From Paratinospora sagittata (taxonomy: Eukaryota > Streptophyta > Magnoliopsida > Ranunculales > Menispermaceae): a stretch of 64,000 bases of DNA. The number at the start of each line of letters is the position of its first letter. Positions within the stretch are counted from its first letter, which is position 1. The stretch is from positions 28,782,821 through 28,846,820 of the forward strand of contig CM069590.1 of NCBI GenBank assembly GCA_035771175.1. Direction: 5' to 3'. Below are positions 1 to 13,300 of the stretch, in pieces. A program made the position numbers and the translations under genes. A model generated the notes under the pieces. That model had not been told where the DNA came from and made no database searches. It was given only the letters and a program-made list of their open reading frames with translations.

Positions 1-3000
1 GTAGAATTCGAAAGCTATTGTTTGATGGGTTCTTGATGCAAAACAGGTGATGTGTTCATTTTTGATGTGTTATCTTACCGAGACCACTTCATTTACTTAG
101 AGTTTTAAACAATGGATAGCCTTTGCAAATCTTAGCACACAAGGGATAAAATGAAGAACTAGCTGAACATCAAGACAGATTGCAATTTTGGTTCAATTCG
201 AAGCCTTTTTTTTGCAAAGGCAAGAATCATTACTTTCTTCTCTTGAAAAACTCTTCGGAAAGCTCAATCTAACTTGCAAATATCGTGCGTGTTGTATTTT
301 TTAAAATCAGAGAATGAGTGTTTTATAAAATTTGAAGTTGAATGTTAAAGAGCAAGAGTACTACAAAATGATTTGAATTCAAAACATTGTTCAATCTAAA
401 GTTTTTTGGGCGTGCGAGACAATGGGAATCATCTAGGTGTTACTAGAGAATATTTCAATTAAGATAACCTGGCAAAACTGTGAAGGAATAGAAAATCGAG
501 CAAGCAGAAGTGCCCACATTTTTCTCGTTAGAAATATCAGATTTTAGTCTAAGACGTGCCAATTGTTGGATAACCTTATTTTTGAAAAATTAATATTTTG
601 ACACTAAAGAACCATTTCATTGACTCAAAACACTTTGATATAAGAATAAACACTTTTAAATAATTCAAAACTCATTAAAATTATGATTAAAACCTTTCAG
701 AAAACATTTTTGTAAAATTGAAATACTATATCGAAAGTTATTTTGAAGACTTTGCAATTTTCAGAGTTTTAGTGCTGAGATTGATCGAGGGGTTACCCTA
801 CACACCAGAAATCAAACTAATGCATTAGACATGAGATATGTCTTCGTTCTTCGAGCTTGATCTTTGTAGAATTCGAAAGCTATTGTTTGATGTGTTCTTG
901 ATGAAAACAGGTGATGTGTTCCTTTTTGATGTGTTATCTTACCGAGACAACTTCATATACTTAGAGTTTTAAACAATGGATAGCCTCTGCAAATCTTAGC
1001 ACACAAGGGATAAAATGAAGAACTAGCTGAACATCAAGACAGATTGCAATTTTGATTCAATTCGAATCCTTTTTTTGCAAAGGCAAGAATCATTACTTTC
1101 TTCTCTTGAAAAACTCTTCGAAAAGCTCAATCTAACTTGCAAATATCGTGCGTGTTCTATTTTTTAAAATCAGAGAATGAGTGTTTTATAAAATTTGAAG
1201 TTGAATGTTAAAGAGCAAGAGTACTACAAAATGATTTGAATTCAAAACATTGTTCAATCTAAAGTTTTTTGGGCGTGCGAGACAATGGGAATCATCTAGG
1301 TGTTACTAGAGAATATTTCAATTAAGATAACCTGGCAAAACTGTGAAGGAATAGAAAATCGAGCAAGCAGAAGTGCCCACATTTTTCTCGTTAGAAATAT
1401 CAGATTTTAGTCTAAGACGTGCCAATTGTTGGATAGCCTTATTTTTGAAAAATTAATATTTTGACACTAAAGAACCATTTCATTGACTCATACCACTTTG
1501 ATATAAGATTAAACACTTTTAAATAATTCAAAACTCATTAAAATTATGATTAAAACCTTTCAGAAAACATTTTTTTCAAAATGAAATACTACACCGAAAG
1601 TGATTTTGAAGACTTTGCAATTTTCAGAGTTTTAGTGCTGAGATTGATCGAGGGGTTACCCTACACACCAGAAATCAAACTAATGCATTAGACATGAGAT
1701 ATGTCTTCGTTCTTCGAGCTTGATCTTTGTAGAATTCGAATGCTATTGTTTGATGTGTTCTTGATGTAAAACAGGTGATGTGTTCCTTTTTGATGTGTTA
1801 TCTTACCGAGACAACTTCATATACTTAGAGTTTTAAACAATGGATAGCCTCTGCAAATCTTAGCACACAAGGGATAAAATGAAGAACTAGCTGAACATCA
1901 AGACAGATTGCAATTTTGGTTCAATTCGAAGCCTTTTTTTGCAAAGGCAAGAATCATTACTTTCTTCTCTTGAAAAACTCTTCGAAAAGCTCAATCTAAC
2001 TTGCAAATATCGTGCGTGTTGTATTTTTTAAAATCAGAGAATGAGTGTTTTATAAAATTTGAAGTTGAATGTTAAAGAGCAAGAGTACTACAAAATGATT
2101 TGAATTCAAAACATTGTTCAATCTAAAGTTTTTTGGGCGTGCGAGACAATGGGAATCATCTAGGTGTTACTAGAGAATATTTCAATTAAGATAACCTGGC
2201 AAAACTGTGAAGGAATAGAAAATCGAGCAAGCAGAAGTGCCCACATTTTTCTCGTTAGAAATATCAGATTTTAGTCTAAGACGTGCCAATTGTTGGATAG
2301 CCTTATTTTTGAAAAATTAATATTTTGACACTAAAGAACCATTTCATTGACTCAAAACACTTTGATATAAGAATAAAGACTTTTAAATAATTCAAAACTC
2401 ATTAAAATTATGATTAAAACCTTTCAGAAAACATTTTTTTCAAAATGAAATACTATATCGAAAGTGATTTTGAAGACTTTGCAATTTTCAGAGTTTTAGT
2501 GCTGAGATTGATCGAGGGGTTACCCTACACACCAGAAATCAAACTAATGCATTAGACATGAGATATGTCTTCGTTCTTCGAGCTTGATCTTTGTAGAATT
2601 CGAAAGCTATTGTTTGATGTGTTCTTGATGAAAACAGGTGATGTGTTCCTTTTTGATGTGTTATCTTACCGAGACAACTTCATATACTTAGAGTTTTAAA
2701 CAATGGATAGCCTCTGCAAATCTTAGCACACAAGGGATAAAATGAAGAACTAGCTGAACATCAAGACAGATTGCAATTTTGATTCAATTCGAATCCTTTT
2801 TTTGCAAAGGCAAGAATCATTACTTTCTTCTCTTGAAAAACTCTTCGAAAAGCTCAATCTAACTTGCAAATATCGTGCGTGTTGTATTTTTTAAAATCAG
2901 AGAATGAGTGTTTTATAAAATTTGAAGTTGAAGGTTAAAGAGCAAGAGTACTACAAAATGATTTGAATTCAAAACATTGTTCAATCTAAAGTTTTTTGGG

Positions 3001-4320
3001 CGTGCGAGACAATGGGAATCATCTAGGTGTTACTAGAGAATATTTCAATTAAGATAACCAGGCAAAACTGTGAAGGAATAGAAAAATTGAGCAAGCAGAA
3101 GTGCCCACATTTTTCTCGTTAGAAATATAAGATTTTAGTCTAAGACGTGAAAATTGCTGGATAGCCTTATTTTTGAAAAATTAATATTTTGACACTAAAG
3201 AACCATTTCATTGACTCATACCACTTTGATATAAGATTAAACACTTTTAAATAATTCAAAACTCATTAAAATTATGATTAAAACCTTTCAGAAAACATTT
3301 TTTTCAAAATGAAATACTACACCGAAAGTGATTTTGAAGACTTTGCAATTTTCAAAGTTTTAGTGCTGAGATTGATCGAGGGGTTACCCTACACACCAGA
3401 AATCAAACTAATGCATTAGACATGAGATATGTCTTCGTTCTTCGAGCTTGATCTTTGTAGAATTCGAATGCTATTGTTTGATGTGTTCTTGATGAAAACA
3501 GGTGATGTGTTCCTTTTTGATGTGTTATCTTACCGAGACAACTTCATATACTTAGAGTTTTAAACAATGGATAGCCTCTGCAAATCTTAGCACACAAGGG
3601 ATAAAATGAAGAACTAGCTGAACATCAAGACAGATTGCAATTTTGGTTCAATTCGAAGCCTTTTTTTGCAAAGGCAAGAATCATTACTTTCTTCTCTTGA
3701 AAAACTCTTCGAAAAGCTCAATCTAACTTGCAAATATCGTGCGTGTTGTATTTTTTAAAATCAGAGAATGAGTGTTTTATAAAATTTGAAGTTGAATGTT
3801 AAAGAGCAAGAGTACTACAAAATGATTTGAATTCAAAACATTGTTCAATCTAAAGTTTTTTGGGCGTGCGAGACAATGGGAATCATCTAGGTGTTACTAG
3901 AGAATATTTCAATTAAGATAACCAGGCAAAACTGTGAAGGAATAGAAAAATTGAGCAAGCAGAAGTGCCCACATTTTTCTCGTTAAAAATATAAGATTTT
4001 AGTCTAAGACGTGAAAATTGCTGGATAGCCTTATTTTTGAAAAATTAATATTTTGACACTAAAGAACCATTTCATTGACTCATACCACTTTGATATAAGA
4101 TTAAACACTTTTAAATAATTCAAAACTCATTAAAATTATGATTAAAACCTTTCAGAAAACATTTTTTTCAAAATGAAATACTACACCGAAAGTGATTTTG
4201 AAGACTTTGCAATTTTCAGAGTTTTAGTGCTGAGATTGATCGAGGGGTTACCCCACACACCAGAAATCAAACTAATGCATTAGACATGAGATATGTCTTC
4301 GTTCTTCGAGCTTGATCTTT

Positions 4321-7300
4321 GTAGAATTCGAAAGCTATTGTTTGATGGGTTTTTGATGCAAAACAGGTGATGTGTTCATTTTTGATGTGTTATCTTACCG
4401 AGACCACTTCATATACTTAGAGTTTTAAACAATGGATAGCCTCTGCAAATCTTAGCACACAAGGGATAAAATGAAGAACTAGCTGAACATCAAGACAGAT
4501 TGCAATTTTGGTTCAATTCGAAGCCTTTTTTTGCAAAGGCAAGAATCATTACTTTCTTCTCTTGAAAAACTCTTCGAAAAGCTCAATCTAACTTGCAAAT
4601 ATCGTGCGTGTTGTATTTTTTAAAATCAGAGAATGAGTGTTTTATAAAATTTGAAGTTGAATGTTAAAGAGCAAGAGTACTACAAAATGATTTGAATTCA
4701 AAACATTGTTCAATCTAAAGTTTTTTGGGCGTGCGAGACAATGGGAATCATCTAGGTGTTACTAGAGAATATTTCAATTAAGATAACCAGGCAAAACTGT
4801 GAAGGAATAGAAAAATTGAGCAAGCAGAAGTGCCCACATTTTTCTCGTTAGAAATATAAGATTTTAGTCTAAGACGTGCCAATTGTTGGATAACCTTATT
4901 TTTGAAAAATTAATATTTTGACACTAAAGAACCATTTCATTGACTCAAAACACTTTGATATAAGAATAAACACTTTTAAATAATTCAAAACTCATTAAAA
5001 TTATGATTAAAACCTTTCAGAAAACATTTTTGTAAAAATGAAATACTATATCGAAAGTTATTTTGAAGACTTTGCAATTTTCAGAGTTTTAGTGCTGAGA
5101 TTGATCGAGGGGTTACCCTACACACCAGAAATCAAACTAATGCATTAGACATGAGATATGTCTTCGTTCTTCGAGCTTGATCTTTGTAGAATTCGAAAGC
5201 TATTGTTTGATGTGTTCTTGATGAAAACAGGTGATGTGTTCCTTTTTGATGTGTTATCTTACCGAGACAACTTCATATACTTAGAGTTTTAAACAATGGA
5301 TAGCCTCTGCAAATCTTAGCACACAAGGGATAAAATGAAGAACTAGCTGAACATCAAGACAGATTGCAATTTTGGTTCAATTCGAAGCCTTTTTTTGCAA
5401 AGGCAAGAATCATTACTTTCTTCTCTTGAAAAACTCTTCGAAAAGCTCAATCTAACTTGCAAATATCATGCGTGTTGTATTTTTTAAAATCAGAGAATGA
5501 GTGTTTTATAAAATTTGAAGTTGAATGTTAAAGAGCAAGAGTACTACAAAATGATTTGAATTCAAAACATTGTTCAATCTAAAGTTTTTTGGGCGTGCGA
5601 GACAATGGGAATCATCTAGGTGTTACTAGAGAATATTTCAATTAAGATAACCTGGCAAAACTGTGAAGGAATAGAAAATCGAGCAAGCAGAAGTGCCCAC
5701 ATTTTTCTCGTTAGAAATATCAGATTTTAGTCTAAGACGTGCCAATTGTTGGATAGCCTTATTTTTGAAAAATTAATATTTTGACACTAAAGAACCATTT
5801 CATTGACTCAAAACACTTTGATATAAGAATAAAGACTTTTAAATAATTCAAAACTCATTAAAATTATGATTAAAACCTTTCAGAAAACATTTTTTTCAAA
5901 ATGAAATACTACACCGAAAGTGATTTTGAAGACTTTGCAATTTTCAGAGTTTTAGTGCTGAGATTGATCGAGGGGTTACCCTACACACCAGAAATCAAAC
6001 TAATGCATTAGACATGAGATATGTCTTCGTTCTTCGAGCTTGATCTTTGTAGAATTCGAATGCTATTGTTTGATGTGTTCTTGATGAAAACAGGTGATGT
6101 GTTCCTTTTTGATGTGTTATCTTACCGAGACAACTTCATATACTTAGAGTTTTAAACAATGGATAGCCTCTGCAAATCTTAGCACACAAGGGATAAAATG
6201 AAGAACTAGCTGAACATCAAGACAGATTGCAATTTTGATTCAATTCGAATCCTTTTTTTGCAAAGGCAAGAATCATTACTTTCTTCTCTTGAAAAACTCT
6301 TCGAAAAGCTCAATCTAACTTGCAAATATCGTGCGTGTTGTATTTTTTAAAATCAGAGAATGAGTGTTTTATAAAATTTGAAGTTGAATGTTAAAGAGAA
6401 AGAGTACTACAAAATGATTTGAATTCAAAACATTGTTCAATCTAAAGTTTTTTGGGCGTGCGAGACAATGGGAATCATCTAGGTGTTACTAGAGAATATT
6501 TCAATTAAGATAACCAGGCAAAACTGTGAAGGAATAGAAAAATTGAGCAAGCAGAAGTGCCCACATTTTTCTCGTTAGAAATATAAGATTTTAGTCTAAG
6601 ACGTGAAAATTGCTGGATAGCCTTATTTTTGAAAAATTAATATTTTGACGCTAAAGAACCATTTCATTGACTCATACCACTTTGATATAAGATTAAACAC
6701 TTTTAAATAATTCAAAACTCATTAAAATTATGATTAAAACCTTTCAGAAAACATTTTTTTCAAAATGAAATACTACACCGAAAGTGATTTTGAAGACTTT
6801 GCAATTTTCAGAGTTTTAGTGCTGAGATTGATCGAGGGGTTACCCTACACACCAGAAATCAAACTAATGCATTAGACATGAGATATGTCTTCGTTCTTCG
6901 AGCTTGATCTTTGTAGAATTCGAATGCTATTGTTTGATGTGTTCTTGATGTAAAACAGGTGATGTGTTCCTTTTTGATGTGTTATCTTACCGAGACAACT
7001 TCATATACTTAGAGTTTTAAACAATGGATAGCCTCTGCAAATCTTAGCACACAAGGGATAAAATGAAGAACTAGCTGAACATCAAGACAGATTGCAATTT
7101 TGGTTCAATTCGAAGCCTTTTTTTGCAAAGGCAAGAATCATTACTTTCTTCTCTTGAAAAACTCTTCGAAAAGCTCAATCTAACTTGCAAATATCGTGCG
7201 TGTTGTATTTTTTAAAATCAGAGAATGAGTGTTTTATAAAATTTGAAGTTGAATGTTAAAGAGCAAGAGTACTACAAAATGATTTGAATTCAAAACATTG

Positions 7301-10300
7301 TTCAATCTAAAGTTTTTTGGGCGTGCGAGACAATGGGAATCATCTAGGTGTTACTAGAGAATATTTCAATTAAGATAACCAGGCAAAACTGTGAAGGAAT
7401 AGAAAAATTGAGCAAGCAGAAGTGCCCACATTTTTCTCGTTAGAAATATAAGATTTTAGTCTAAGACGTGCCAATTGTTGGATAACCTTATTTTTGAAAA
7501 ATTAATATTTTGACACTAAAGAACCATTTCATTGACTCAAAACACTTTGATATAAGAATAAACACTTTTAAATAATTCAAAACTCATTAAAATTATGATT
7601 AAAACCTTTCAGAAAACATTTTTGTAAAAATGAAATACTATATCGAAAGTTATTTTGAAGACTTTGCAATTTTCAGAGTTTTAGTGCTGAGATTGATCGA
7701 GGGGTTACCCTACACACCAGAAATCAAACTAATGCATTAGACATGAGATATGTCTTCTTTCTTCGAGCTTGATCTTTGTAGAATTCGAAAGCTATTGTTT
7801 GATGTGTTCTTGATGAAAACAGGTGATGTGTTCCTTTTTGATGTGTTATCTTACCGAGACAACTTCATATACTTAGAGTTTTAAACAATGGATAGCCTCT
7901 GCAAATCTTAGCACACAAGGGATAAAATGAAGAACTAGCTGAACATCAAGACAGATTGCAATTTTGGTTCAATTCGAAGCCTTTTTTTGCAAAGGCAAGA
8001 ATCATTACTTTCTTCTCTTGAAAAACTCTTCGAAAAGCTCAATCTAACTTGCAAATATCATGCGTGTTGTATTTTTTAAAATCAGAGAATGAGTGTTTTA
8101 TAAAATTTGAAGTTGAATGTTAAAGAGCAAGAGTACTACAAAATGATTTGAATTCAAAACATTGTTCAATCTAAAGTTTTTTGGGCGTGCGAGACAATGG
8201 GAATCATCTAGGTGTTACTAGAGAATATTTCAATTAAGATAACCTGGCAAAACTGTGAAGGAATAGAAAATCGAGCAAGCAGAAGTGCCCACATTTTTCT
8301 CGTTAGAAATATCAGATTTTAGTCTAAGACGTGCCAATTGTTGGATAGCCTTATTTTTGAAAAATTAATATTTTGACACTAAAGAACCATTTCATTGACT
8401 CAAAACACTTTGATATAAGAATAAAGACTTTTAAATAATTCAAAACTCATTAAAATTATGATTAAAACCTTTCAGAAAACATTTTTTTCAAAATGAAATA
8501 CTACACCGAAAGTGATTTTGAAGACTTTGCAATTTTCAGAGTTTTAGTGCTGAGATTGATCGAGGGGTTACCCTACACACCAGAAATCAAACTAATGCAT
8601 TAGACATGAGATATGTCTTCGTTCTTCGAGCTTGATCTTTGTAGAATTCGAATGCTATTGTTTGATGTGTTCTTGATGAAAACAGGTGATGTGTTCCTTT
8701 TTGATGTGTTATCTTACCGAGACAACTTCATATACTTAGAGTTTTAAACAATGGATAGCCTCTGCAAATCTTAGCACACAAGGGATAAAATGAAGAACTA
8801 GCTGAACATCAAGACAGATTGCAATTTTGATTCAATTCGAATCCTTTTTTTGCAAAGGCAAGAATCATTACTTTCTTCTCTTGAAAAACTCTTCGAAAAG
8901 CTCAATCTAACTTGCAAATATCGTGCGTGTTGTATTTTTTAAAATCAGAGAATGAGTGTTTTATAAAATTTGAAGTTGAATGTTAAAGAGAAAGAGTACT
9001 ACAAAATGATTTGAATTCAAAACATTGTTCAATCTAAAGTTTTTTGGGCGTGCGAGACAATGGGAATCATCTAGGTGTTACTAGAGAATATTTCAATTAA
9101 GATAACCAGGCAAAACTGTGAAGGAATAGAAAAATTGAGCAAGCAGAAGTGCCCACATTTTTCTCGTTAGAAATATAAGATTTTAGTCTAAGACGTGAAA
9201 ATTGCTGGATAGCCTTATTTTTGAAAAATTAATATTTTGACGCTAAAGAACCATTTCATTGACTCATACCACTTTGATATAAGATTAAACACTTTTAAAT
9301 AATTCAAAACTCATTAAAATTATGATTAAAACCTTTCAGAAAACATTTTTTTCAAAATGAAATACTACACCGAAAGTGATTTTGAAGACTTTGCAATTTT
9401 CAGAGTTTTAGTGCTGAGATTGATCGAGGGGTTACCCTACACACCAGAAATCAAACTAATGCATTAGACATGAGATATGTCTTCGTTCTTCGAGCTTGAT
9501 CTTTGTAGAATTCGAATGCTATTGTTTGATGTGTTCTTGATGTAAAACAGGTGATGTGTTCCTTTTTGATGTGTTATCTTACCGAGACAACTTCATATAC
9601 TTAGAGTTTTAAACAATGGATAGCCTCTGCAAATCTTAGCACACAAGGGATAAAATGAAGAACTAGCTGAACATCAAGACAGATTGCAATTTTGGTTCAA
9701 TTCGAAGCCTTTTTTTGCAAAGGCAAGAATCATTACTTTCTTCTCTTGAAAAACTCTTCGAAAAGCTCAATCTAACTTGCAAATATCGTGCGTGTTGTAT
9801 TTTTTAAAATCAGAGAATGAGTGTTTTATAAAATTTGAAGTTGAATGTTAAAGAGCAAGAGTACTACAAAATGATTTGAATTCAAAACATTGTTCAATCT
9901 AAAGTTTTTTGGGCGTGCGAGACAATGGGAATCATCTAGGTGTTACTAGAGAATATTTCAATTAAGATAACCTGGCAAAACTGTGAAGAAATAGAAAATC
10001 GAGCAAGCAGAAGTGCCCACATTTTTCTCGTTAGAAATATCAGATTTTAGTCTAAGACGTGCCAATTGTTGGATAGCCTTATTTTTGAAAAATTAATATT
10101 TTGACACTAAAGAACCATTTCATTGACTCAAAACACTTTGATATAAGAATAAAGACTTTTAAATAATTCAAAACTCATTAAAATTATGATTAAAACCTTC
10201 AGAAAACATTTTTTTCAAAATGAAATACTACACCGAAAGTGATTTTGAAGACTTTGCAATTTTCAGAGTTTTAGTGCTGAGATTGATCGAGGGGTTACCC

Positions 10301-10367
10301 TACACACCAGAAATCAAACTAATGCATTAGACATGAGATATGTCTTCGTTCTTCGAGCTTGATCTTT
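4321..10367. repeat. Trimeric higher-order repeat, about 2592 bp, roughly two copies
   Basis: Monomers starting at 5186 and 7778 share the rare ATATCATGCGTG variant. Those at 6049 and 8641 share GAGAAAGAG plus GACGCTAAAG. The second half of the monomer at 4321 matches the second half of the one at 6913 (GGATAACC, TTTTTGTAAAAATG, GTTATTTTG). The head of the one at 6913 matches the head of the one at 9505 (GAATGC, GATGTAAAAC). So a three-monomer segment was duplicated, with boundaries inside monomers rather than at a monomer junction. Confidence 0.85.
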
Positions 10368-13300
10368 GTAGAATTCGAATGCTATTGTTTGATGTGTTCT
10401 TGATGTAAAACAGGTGATGTGTTCCTTTTTGATGTGTTATCTTACCGAGACAACTTCATATACTTAGAGTTTTAAACAATGGATAGCCTCTGCAAATCTT
10501 AGAACACAAGGGATAAAATGAAGAACTAGCTGAACATCAAGACAGATTGCAATTTTGGTTCAATTCGAAGCCTTTTTTTGCAAAGGCAAGAATCATTACT
10601 TTCTTCTCTTGAAAAACTCTTCGAAAAGCTCAATCTAACTTGCAAATATCGTGCGTGTTGTATTTTTTAAAATCAGAGAATGAGTGTTTTATAAAATTTG
10701 AAGTTGAATGTTAAAGAGCAAGAGTACTACAAAATGATTTGAATTCAAAACATTGTTCAATCTAAAGTTTTTTGGGCGTGCGAGACAATGGGAATCATCT
10801 AGGTGTTACTAGAGAATATTTCAATTAAGATAACCTGGCAAAACTGTGAAGGAATAGAAAATCGAGCAAGCAGAAGTGCCCACATTTTTCTCGTTAGAAA
10901 TATCAGATTTTAGTCTAAGACGTGCCAATTGTTGGATAGCCTTATTTTTGAAAAATTAATATTTTGACACTAAAGAACCATTTCATTGACTCAAAACACT
11001 TTGATATAAGAATAAAGACTTTTAAATAATTCAAAACTCATTAAAATTATGATTAAAACCTTTCAGAAAACATTTTTGTAAAAATGAAATACTATATCGA
11101 AAGTGATTTTGAAGACTTTGCAATTTTCAGAGTTTTAGTGCTGAGATTGATCGAGGGGTTACCCTACACACCAGAAATCAAACTAATGCATTAGACATGA
11201 GATATGTCTTCGTTCTTCGAGCTTGATCTTTGTAGAATTCGAAAGCTATTGTTTGATGTGTTCTTGATGAAAACAGGTGATGTGTTCCTTTTTGATGTGT
11301 TATCTTACCGAGACAACTTCATATACTTAGAGTTTTAAACAATGGATAGCCTCTGCAAATCTTAGCACACAAGGGATAAAATGAAGAACTAGCTGAACAT
11401 CAAGACAGATTGCAATTTTGATTCAATTCGAATCCTTTTTTTGCAAAGGCAAGAATCATTACTTTCTTCTCTTGAAAAACTCTTCGAAAAGCTCAATCTA
11501 ACTTGCAAATATCGTGCGTGTTGTATTTTTTAAAATCAGAGAATGAGTGTTTTATAAAATTTGAAGTTGAATGTTAAAGAGAAAGAGTACTACAAAATGA
11601 TTTGAATTCAAAACATTGTTCAATCTAAAGTTTTTTGGGCGTGCGAGACAATGGGAATCATCTAGGTGTTACTAGAGAATATTTCAATTAAGATAACCAG
11701 GCAAAACTGTGAAGGAATAGAAAAATTGAGCAAGCAGAAGTGCCCACATTTTTCTCGTTAGAAATATAAGATTTTAGTCTAAGACGTGAAAATTGCTGGA
11801 TAGCCTTATTTTTGAAAAATTAATATTTTGACGCTAAAGAACCATTTCATTGACTCATACCACTTTGATATAAGATTAAACACTTTTAAATAATTCAAAA
11901 CTCATTAAAATTATGATTAAAACCTTTCAGAAAACATTTTTTTCAAAATGAAATACTACACCGAAAGTGATTTTGAAGACTTTGCAATTTTCAGAGTTTT
12001 AGTGCTGAGATTGATCGAGGGGTTACCCTACACACCAGAAATCAAACTAATGCATTAGACATGAGATATGTCTTCGTTCTTCGAGCTTGATCTTTGTAGA
12101 ATTCGAATGCTATTGTTTGATGTGTTCTTGATGTAAAACAGGTGATGTGTTCCTTTTTGATGTGTTATCTTACCGAGACAACTTCATATACTTAGAGTTT
12201 TAAACAATGGATAGCCTCTGCAAATCTTAGAACACAAGGGATAAAATGAAGAACTAGCTGAACATCAAGACAGATTGCAATTTTGGTTCAATTCGAAGCC
12301 TTTTTTTGCAAAGGCAAGAATCATTACTTTCTTCTCTTGAAAAACTCTTCGAAAAGCTCAATCTAACTTGCAAATATCGTGCGTGTTGTATTTTTTAAAA
12401 TCAGAGAATGAGTGTTTTATAAAATTTGAAGTTGAATGTTAAAGAGCAAGAGTACTACAAAATGATTTGAATTCAAAACATTGTTCAATCTAAAGTTTTT
12501 TGGGCGTGCGAGACAATGGGAATCATCTAGGTGTTACTAGAGAATATTTCAATTAAGATAACCTGGCAAAACTGTGAAGGAATAGAAAATCGAGCAAGCA
12601 GAAGTGCCCACATTTTTCTCGTTAGAAATATCAGATTTTAGTCTAAGACGTGCCAATTGTTGGATAGCCTTATTTTTGAAAAATTAATATTTTGACACTA
12701 AAGAACCATTTCATTGACTCAAAACACTTTGATATAAGAATAAAGACTTTTAAATAATTCAAAACTCATTAAAATTATGATTAAAACCTTTCAGAAAACA
12801 TTTTTGTAAAAATGAAATACTATATCGAAAGTGATTTTGAAGACTTTGCAATTTTCAGAGTTTTAGTGCTGAGATTGATCGAGGGGTTACCCTACACACC
12901 AGAAATCAAACTAATGCATTAGACATGAGATATGTCTTCGTTCTTCGAGCTTGATCTTTGTAGAATTCGAAAGCTATTGTTTGATGTGTTCTTGATGAAA
13001 ACAGGTGATGTGTTCCTTTTTGATGTGTTATCTTACCGAGACAACTTCATATACTTAGAGTTTTAAACAATGGATAGCCTCTGCAAATCTTAGCACACAA
13101 GGGATAAAATGAAGAACTAGCTGAACATCGAGACAGATTGCAATTTTGATTCAATTCGAATCCTTTTTTTGCAAAGGCAAGAATCATTACTTTCTTCTCT
13201 TGAAAAACTCTTCGAAAAGCCTAATCTAACTTGCAAATATCGTGCGTGTTGTATTTTTTAAAATCAGAGAATGAGTGTTTTATAAAATTTGAAGTTGAAT

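Noticed and set aside
811..870. Possible CENP-B box in the satellite around CTTCGTTCTTCGAGC
   Set aside because: The required CGGG half is absent; only TTCG matches.
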